DNA from: Mycteria americana
Lineage: Eukaryota > Chordata > Aves > Ciconiiformes > Ciconiidae
Direction: 5' to 3'
Assembly (NCBI RefSeq): GCF_035582795.1
Contig: NC_134365.1
Span: 220,799,887 to 220,863,886 of the forward strand
Length of the DNA: 64,000 bases
Below are positions 46,001-54,400 of this stretch, one piece after another. The position numbers were made by a program, and so were the translations under genes. The notes under the pieces are model-generated. The model made no database searches and was not told where the DNA came from. It saw only the letters and a program-made list of their open reading frames with translations. How positions within the stretch are numbered: position 1 is the first letter of the stretch; the number at the start of each line of letters is the position of its first letter.

Positions 46001-48379
46001 ACGACTGCGTGCAGAACTGGCACGAGAAGCAGAAAGTGGGCGACCTCCTCGTGCAGTCGGTAGGTCCTCGCGGGGTGGATTTCCCCCAGGGAACCCAGGC
46101 GTGCCCGCTCTCAGGCATGGCCCCAGCAGAAGTTTTGGAGCAGGAGGCAGGGGAGTGATAAAGGACGGGCCAAACACGCCTGAGATGGAGAACAGGAGAC
46201 GATCTCCAGGCCTGCCGTCTGCTTAGCGTAACGGTGGGGTGTGCGGCGACCGGCTAGGTCTGCAGCTCGGCGTTTCTGTCTCAGGAGCAGAAATGTCAGG
46301 GCTGAAAAATCGAGGGGGCGGGCGGCGGGCGAGCCCTCCCCGCGCCAGCCCAGAGCCAGGATTAACCCTTGGGGCAGCTTCTTCCAAGCTTGCCTGGGAG
46401 GTCCATGCTGGACCTATCCCCCTTTTCCCCCCTCTTTTCCCCTCCCAGTTCTCCAAGGACGTGCTGGTGAACATCTACTCTGCCTACATCGATAACTTCC
46501 TCAACGCCAAGGATGCCGTCAGGATCGCCAAGGAGGCCCGGCCGGCATTCATGAAGTTCCTGGAGGTGGGTCCTGGTTCCTCTCCTCATAGATGCTGGCC
46601 AAGGTCCAGAGCCACCTGCAAGACTGCTGGTGTGGCGGGATGGGGGTTAATGGGAGTAAACTGGTAATCTATGGTCAGACTGGGATTTTTCCCCCCACCT
46701 TCTTCTTGGTTTTATTGCAAAGAGACCAGGTTGGGATAAACTGGAGTCACTCCAGATGGTATAAAAAAGAGTCACCCTGACCCCAAACGGGTGTTGCTCC
46801 AGGTCCTGGGCTGGTGGCACGCCGGGTCCCTGCTGTGTCCCACCTAACGGCCCCATCTTTGTCCCCCACCGGTGTTTTGCAGCAAAGCATGCGGGAGAAC
46901 AAGGAGAAGCAGGCTCTGTCTGACCTGATGATCAAGCCGGTGCAGAGGATCCCACGATATGAGCTGCTGGTGAAGGTGGGTGAGGGCAGCCGGGTGCAGG
47001 CAGGAGGGCATCTGTGCCGTGCCAGGAGCGGGTGAGACCATGGCTGCTCCTCACCTCCACATAACGAGAGCTTTTAAGGGTCTCATGTCTCTCCTAGCCC
47101 CTTTTCCCATCCCTTGACCTGAAGGTGGTGTCCCCGGGCATGCACGTGGCTCTGCCTTCCTGGGGATGGTCACCCTGAGGACTGTCACCCTGGTGTCTCC
47201 CCCAGCATGTCCCTACAGGTGTGCAGTCCCCTTGCCCTCTGCCTTTCTGCTGGGAGGCTGGACGTTGCAGCACCATTTTGGGACCAGTTGCACTGCCACC
47301 CCCTCTGTGCCTCAGTTTCCCCATGCCAGGGTCACTCTCCCTGGCGCTGAGGCTGGTGGGGATGCGCTTTCACAGAATCACAGAACGGTTTGGGTTGGAA
47401 GGGACCTTTACAGGTCATCTAGTCCAACCCCCCTGCCATGGGCAGGGACATCTTGCACTAGATCAGGTTGCTCAAAGCCCCGTCCAACCTCACCTTGAAC
47501 ACTTTCAGTGATTAATTTCGGGCATCCGTGCAAGGTAATGATGTGCTCTCAGGAGCTGGTGGCCTCTTTAGAGGTGGCAACGACCAGGCTGGTGGTGGCC
47601 AAAGCTCAAGACTTGGTTTCTTTGCAAAACCTTTCCTGCATGGGGCTGGTTTCCATCCCCAGCAGCCAGAGCAGCGCGGTAGGGGCTTTTGCTTGGGGGC
47701 GTCATGGCGTCACCGATGCCCAGGCTTTGCCTGTGGTGACATCCCGGCTGTGTCCCCATGGTAGGACCTGCTGAAGCACACGCCAGAGGACCACCCCGAC
47801 CACCCTTTCCTCATCGACGCCCAGCGCAACATCAAGCAAGTGGCCGAGAGGATCAACAAGGGCATGAAGAGCGCGGAGGAGGTGGAGAGGAACGCCCGGA
47901 TCGTGCAGGAGATCGAGTCCCACATTGAAGGGATGGAGGACGTACGTACGGGGGTCTTACACGGGGTCAGTCTTTCCTTCTCCCCAAAATGCAACCATTT
48001 CTGCTTTTTCTGGGTCACCCCAGACTGGGCCACTTGTTTTCTCCTCCAGGTCCTGCTTTCCCCATCATCACTTGGCCTTGGTGGGCTCCTGGGAGTTTGG
48101 GAAGGGGCTGGGGTGCCAGTTCTGAGCCAGGGGGGCCACAGGGGCAGGGACGAAGCCCACGAGGGTCCCCCCCTGGGGCTCCCCGCTCATGAGCCTCCTT
48201 GTCCCCACAGCTCCAGGCCCCGCTCCGCAGGTTCCTGCGCCAGGAGATGGTGGTGGAAGTGGTAAGAGCGGGGTGGTGCCTTGTTGCCATCAGGGCCATG
48301 GGACCGCACACCAGATGGGGCAGTGGGAGGCTGTGATTGCGGGTCATGGGATGCCTTTGTGCCATGGGAGGCTACAGAC

Positions 48380-48410
<31 letters not shown>

Positions 48411-51400
48411 AGCTGCATCAGGCAAAGTTCAGATTGGACATTAGGAAAAAGTTCTTCACTGAGAGGATGGTGGGTCACTGGAACAGGGTCCCCAGGGAAG
48501 TGGTCACAGCACCAAGCCTGTCAGAGTTCAAGGAGTGTCTGGACAATGCTCCTAGTCATATGGTTTAGTGTTAGGTAGTGCTGCGAGGAGCAGGGAGTGG
48601 GACTCGATGATCCTTATGGGTCCTTTCCAACTCGAGGTATTCTATGATTCTATAATTCTATAAGGATGGATGGAAGGATGGACGGAAGGATGGATGGATG
48701 GATGGATGGATAGATAGATGGATGGAAAGAACAGACAGAGGGAAGGTGGATGGAAGTTTGGACAGATGGATGGATGGGTGGACAGAAAGATGGATGGATT
48801 GATGGATGGATGGATGGATGGATGGATGGATGGAAAGGACAGATGGAAGGTGGATGGAAGGATGGAATGATGGAAGAATGGATGGATGGATGGAAGGATG
48901 GAAGGATGGACAGATGGATCGATGACAGATGGATGGGGACAATTTAAAATTCCCCAAATGTGTGGGGGAAGATAAGATGGGTTTGGGAGCAGGCAGGAGG
49001 CAGGGAGAGCCCACAGCAGCCCCGGGCCTGGATAGCGGTGGGGGGCTGGAGGTGGAGACCACGGGGGTCCTGGTGAGCCCATGCCTGGTGTTCCCATGGC
49101 CCTGGTGCTTCCCCATGAGTGGGACCCTGTGGCTTTGCCTGCACGGCTGTTGCACCCATGTCCCCTTTCACCATCGCGAGGACACGGCCGGTCCCCATGC
49201 AGACAGTGGCGTGGGACCCATCCCACCCCGCAGCCTCCCTGTGCCAAGGCAGCGTGTGGGGAAACTGAGGCAGGGACCGCTCCCAGCGCTGGCAGCAGGC
49301 AGGGCCGGACGTTAACCCCTTGGTGTCTCCCACCACTCCGCAGAAGGCGGTGGGTGGGAAGAAGGACCGCTCCTTCTTCCTCTTCACGGACCTGCTGGTG
49401 TGCACGACGTTGAAGCGCAAGTCAGGCTCCCTCCGCCGCAGCTCCATGAGCCTGTGAGTACCACCTGGGGGGCACCCGACACGATTAACCCACAGCATTA
49501 GGGCTGTCCCCACGGGCTGGGCTGTCTTTAGGGTGCTGGGGACGTGGGTGCAGCTCAGCCATCCCCCCCCAACCTCGCAGGTACACGGCGGCCAGCGTGA
49601 TCGACACTGCCAGCAAGTACAAACTGCTCTGGAAGCTGCCGCTGGAGGACGTGGACATCATCAAAGGTCTGTCACTGCCTGCTGGAGTGTCCCATCCCAC
49701 CCCAAAACCCATCGCTCACCCTTGGCTGGGGGGGAGCAGGTTCCCCTGCGTGGCGCCGGGGAGGAAGGGGTTAAGACCATGCTTGTGTCCCCACACAGGT
49801 GCCTCGCAAGCCACCAACCGGGAGAGCATCCAGAAAAGCATCTGCCGCCTGGATGAAGATCTCAGCACTTTGGGGCAAGTTAGCAAGCTGTCAGAGACCC
49901 TCAGCTTCCCCCACCAGGTATGGGGATGGTGGCCCTGGTGCTGTCTCCTGGCTGGACACATTGCCCGTGGGACCACGCGGGATGTCCTCAGTGGGAGAAA
50001 AACCTGTGGAAGAGCTGGTGGCCATCAGTGTCCTCAAAGGACCCAGATGCCACCAGCCCTAAAGCCACAAGGGGGGTTGGGGCAGCTTCTGAAGGATGCC
50101 TGGGGATGCACAGGATTAGCATCACATGTTGGCCTTGGTACTGTCCCCCGGCCAGACACCTTCCCCAGGGGACTGACTGGGATGTCCGTGGTGGGAAGGA
50201 GAGCCTGTGGAAGGGCTGGTGGCCATGAGTGTCCTCTAAGGGCCCAGATGCCACCAGCCCCAAAGCACCAATGGGGTTGGGGCAGCCTCTGAAGGATGCT
50301 AGGGGATGGACGGGGGCATCATCAGGCATGTGGCTGGTGGTGGCCCGTCCCTGAGACCTGAAACGTTGTCCCCATCCCCAGAGTCTGGATGACGTGATCA
50401 AGGACCTGATGGCCGCCATCCACCGGGAACTGGCAGAGAAGCAATCCTTGTCCTTCAGCATGGCCTTCCCTCCCAACAAGGTGGAGCTCAGCACCACCAA
50501 AGCTGACGGCACCGAGTCCTTCATCTTTGAGTTCCCCAACCCCGACGCCCGGCTCAGCTTTGAGCAAGCCTTCGAGGATGCCAAGAAGAAGCTAGGTAAC
50601 ACCAGGGACCGGGGAGGTGGACACAGTGGTGGGCTTGGCATCACGCTCCCGCTTTGGTAGACCCCTTTTCTCCATCACTTCTTCATCCTCCAATTTGATT
50701 TTCCCAGCTTCCAGCAAAAACTGCTTGGACCCAGAGTTCCTCAAGGCCATCCCCATCATGAAGACGCGGAGTGGGATGCAGGTACTTGGTGGCTGGGTTC
50801 AAGCATCCCACGGGAGCTGCGGTCCTCTCCATCCTGGTGGGCTTGCCGCCAGGTGCCGAGAGCTCCTGCGTCATTCCTGAACGACCCAACTCATCCCATC
50901 TTTTGCTCCTTTGCAGTTTTCTTGTGCTTCTCCCAGCCACGGCAGCCCGGAAAGCTCCCACGAAGTTTGGGTTTGCAACAGCGATGGTTACGTGGGGCAG
51001 GTTTGTTTGCTCAGCATCCGTAAGGAGCCCACGGTGGAGGCGTGCATCGCCGTCTGCTCCGCCAGGATCCTCTGCATCGCCTCCGTGCCCGGTCTCAAGC
51101 GGGCATATAGGTAGGACATTCCCACCGGCACCGCGGAGCCGGCGGGCACAGGGCGATGCTGGAGCTGCTTCTTTCCCCCCTCCCCTCGTCGCGGCAGGGA
51201 GCGTGCCGAGCCGGTGGGCAGCCCCTCCTCGGAGCCGATGCCGGCGCAGCCGGAGGATGCGGGGCCGCAGCCGTGCCTGCACATCTCCATCTCGGGTTCG
51301 TCGCTGGAGCTCTCGGAGCCAGTCGACGGCAGCAACAGGGAGCTGGTGCCCTTCGATAGCGATGACACGGATGACGAGTCCTCGCCCAGTCCCTCAGGGA

Positions 51401-54400
51401 CGCTGCAGAGCCAAGCCAGCCACTCCACCATCTCCTCCAGCTTCGGCAGTGAGTCCCTGCTTAGCAAAAAACCACTTCTTTGCCCCAAAATCATAGAATC
51501 ACAGAAGGGTTTGGGTTGGAAGGGACCTTTAAAGGTCATCTAGTCCAACCCCCCTGCCATGAGCAGGGACATCAACCAGATCAGGTTGCTCAGAGCCCCG
51601 TCCAACCTGACCTTTAATGCTTCCAGGGACGGGGCACCTACCACCTCTCTGGGCAGTGTTTCACCACCCTCATTGTAAAAAAATTCTTTTTTATATCTAG
51701 TCTGAATCTACCTTCTTTTAGTTTGAAACCATCACCCCTTGGCCTATTGCTACAGGTCCTAGGAAAATGACGGGCAGCTCCATTGTTTTGGCCACTCTGC
51801 CTTGCGTTCCTCAAGGTGGTAGGGAGGGAATTCCACAGCTGGAGGCTTTTGAACCAAGGAAATCCTGGGAAAAGAGATACTGGGGGCATCAGCCCAGCCC
51901 CGTGGTGCTGGGATGGGGCTGGTGGCTTTGGGTAAAACCTGGTGGGTTTGGGGCTCAGCATCCCTACATCCCCTTCACATTGCAAGGGGACGCATGGTCT
52001 CTTCCCCATCACTTTGGTGGGTGTTGGGCGGTCCTGGTCTGACCCATTCTTTCCTTCTCCTCCTCCTCCTCTGCAGATGAAGAGATCCCGAGCTGCAAGG
52101 AGGCAACGGTGGAGACGACGAGCTCGGAGGAAGAGCAAGAACCCGGCTTCATGCCCATCACCGGCACCTACGGCCAAAACCGGCACGGCGAGAGCCCCAC
52201 AGACGGGCGAGCCCTGCGCCGCTCCAGCCGCGGCTCCTTCACCCGGGGCAGCCTTGAGGACCTCCTCAGCCTTGACCCTGAAGCCCATCAGAGCTCCATG
52301 TGGTTGGGCACCGAGGATGGCTGGTACGTCCCCAGGATGGGGAGACACACACGTGGGGTGGACCCCGATCCCGGGTGAGCCTCAAGCTTTGCTCTTCTCC
52401 CACAGCATCCATGTGTACCAGTCCTCGGACAACATCCGTAACAGGAAGAACAGCATGAAGATGCAACATGCCGCTGCCGTCATGTGCATCTTGTAAGCGG
52501 GGAAGAAGATTTTCAGCTCTGGGATGTCCACAGTGAGGTGGTTTGGGGTGGCTGAGTGGGGCTTTGTGACCGGTTGTCCAAGAGTTTTTCTCCTCTCAGG
52601 TACCTGGATAACCAGGTTTTCGTGTCGTTGGCCAACGGGGAGCTCGTTGTGTACCAGCGGGAGGCAGGTGAGGCCAGATCAGGGCCATCAAAGGGCGCTG
52701 GGGGGGTTGAACGCAGCCCCAAAGTGGTGGCTGTGGGGTGGGTGCTTGGGCAGCCCCACAGGGAGGGATGCTCGGGGTGCTGGCGGCTTCCCTGCCTCCG
52801 CAGAAAGGGAAGGGACATCCCTCAAGCGATGCTGAAGACCCCAAAATCAGAGCCAGGCGGAGGCATGCATCTTCCTCCTGGTCCCTGCCTGCCGCTGGCA
52901 TCCCCTGGGGACATGAGCTCATGTCGCCTTTAATGGGGGAACTGGAAATGGGCATCTCCAGCCACCGCATCCCATCGACCGGGTCAAGATGGAGTTTTTT
53001 GGGGATGCTTTAACTACCTACCCCACTCCCACCACCCTCACAGGCCGCTTCTGGGACCCCCAAAACTCCAAGTCCCTGTCCCTGGGCTCACCAGGGAGCC
53101 CCATCACCAAGATGGTGGCGGTGGCGGGGAAGCTCTGGTGCGGCTGCCAAAACCGGGTCATCGTCCTCAACACCACCACCTTGGCGCAAGAGGTACCGCA
53201 GGCGATGGCGGGAGGTCGGGGGGACGGTGATGGGCATCGGCGGCATCATCACTGTGGCTCTGTCACCCTCAGCACACGCTCCAGGTGGGACAGGACAGCG
53301 GGCGCAGCGTCACCTGCATGGTGAGCGCGGGGACCGGCGTGTGGGTCGCGCTGCAGAGCAGCGCCCAGGTCCGGCTTTACCACGCCACCAGCTACGAGCA
53401 GTTGGCCGAAGCGGATATCACCCCCCCGGTACACAAGATGCTCGCCGGTAAGTCCCACCAGTGGCAGGTCTCCGGTGGGTGCCCGTCGCTGTCTCCAGTG
53501 GGTACCTGTGCTCATCATCTAAATGCGATGCCCCGCAGCATCCAGTGCTGGGAAATTTATTATTTCCTGCATCCCGACCACCTTCGGGGAAGGAAACCCG
53601 ACTTGTCACGCTCATGGGGTTTGTCCTCGGTGTCACGCAGCTGCGTAATCCCACGGGGAAATAGGGCAGCCCCTGGGCAGAGGGGTAATCCCGTGCCCAA
53701 GCAGGGCATCCCCTGGGCATCGGCATAATCCTACAGGTAATAGGGAATCGCCTGGGTGGCTTCATAATCCCGCGGGGAAATGGGGCAGCCCCCGGGCAGC
53801 TGCGTAATCCCGCATGGAAATAGGGAAACCCCTGGGCATCTGCATAATCCCACGGGGTAACAGGGAATCCCCTGGATGGCTTCATAATTCCATGTGGGAA
53901 TAGGGCAGCCCCCGGGTAACTGCATAATCCCCCCAAGAAAATCAGGCAGCCCAATCTGGCAGCACCCAAGGGTGCCTTATACCAGCCAGGGGGGTTGTGG
54001 GGTCCCTTCCCCGCATCCCACGTCCCCCAGATACCCCTGGGAACGGAGACCGGTGGCATCGGCGGGGTTCACAGCCCCGTGCCAGGCAGGGAGGGACGCT
54101 GACGGCTGGGATGCTCGACAGGCTCGGATGCCATTATCCGGCAGCACAAGGCCGCCTGCCTGCGGATCACGGCTCTCCTGGTGTGCAAGGACTTGCTGTG
54201 GATCGGGACCAGCGCCGGCGTGGTGCTGACCCTCGCCGTCTCGGCCAAGGCGGCCCCCGCGTTGGTGGGGCTCTCCCAGGGTCACACTGGCCACGTCCGC
54301 TTCCTCACCGCCATCGAGCTGCCTGATGGCTTCGACGTCCTCTTCCCATTGCCCAGGGAGACGGGTAGGTGGGATGATTGGGGGGGGCCCTATCCTGCCC

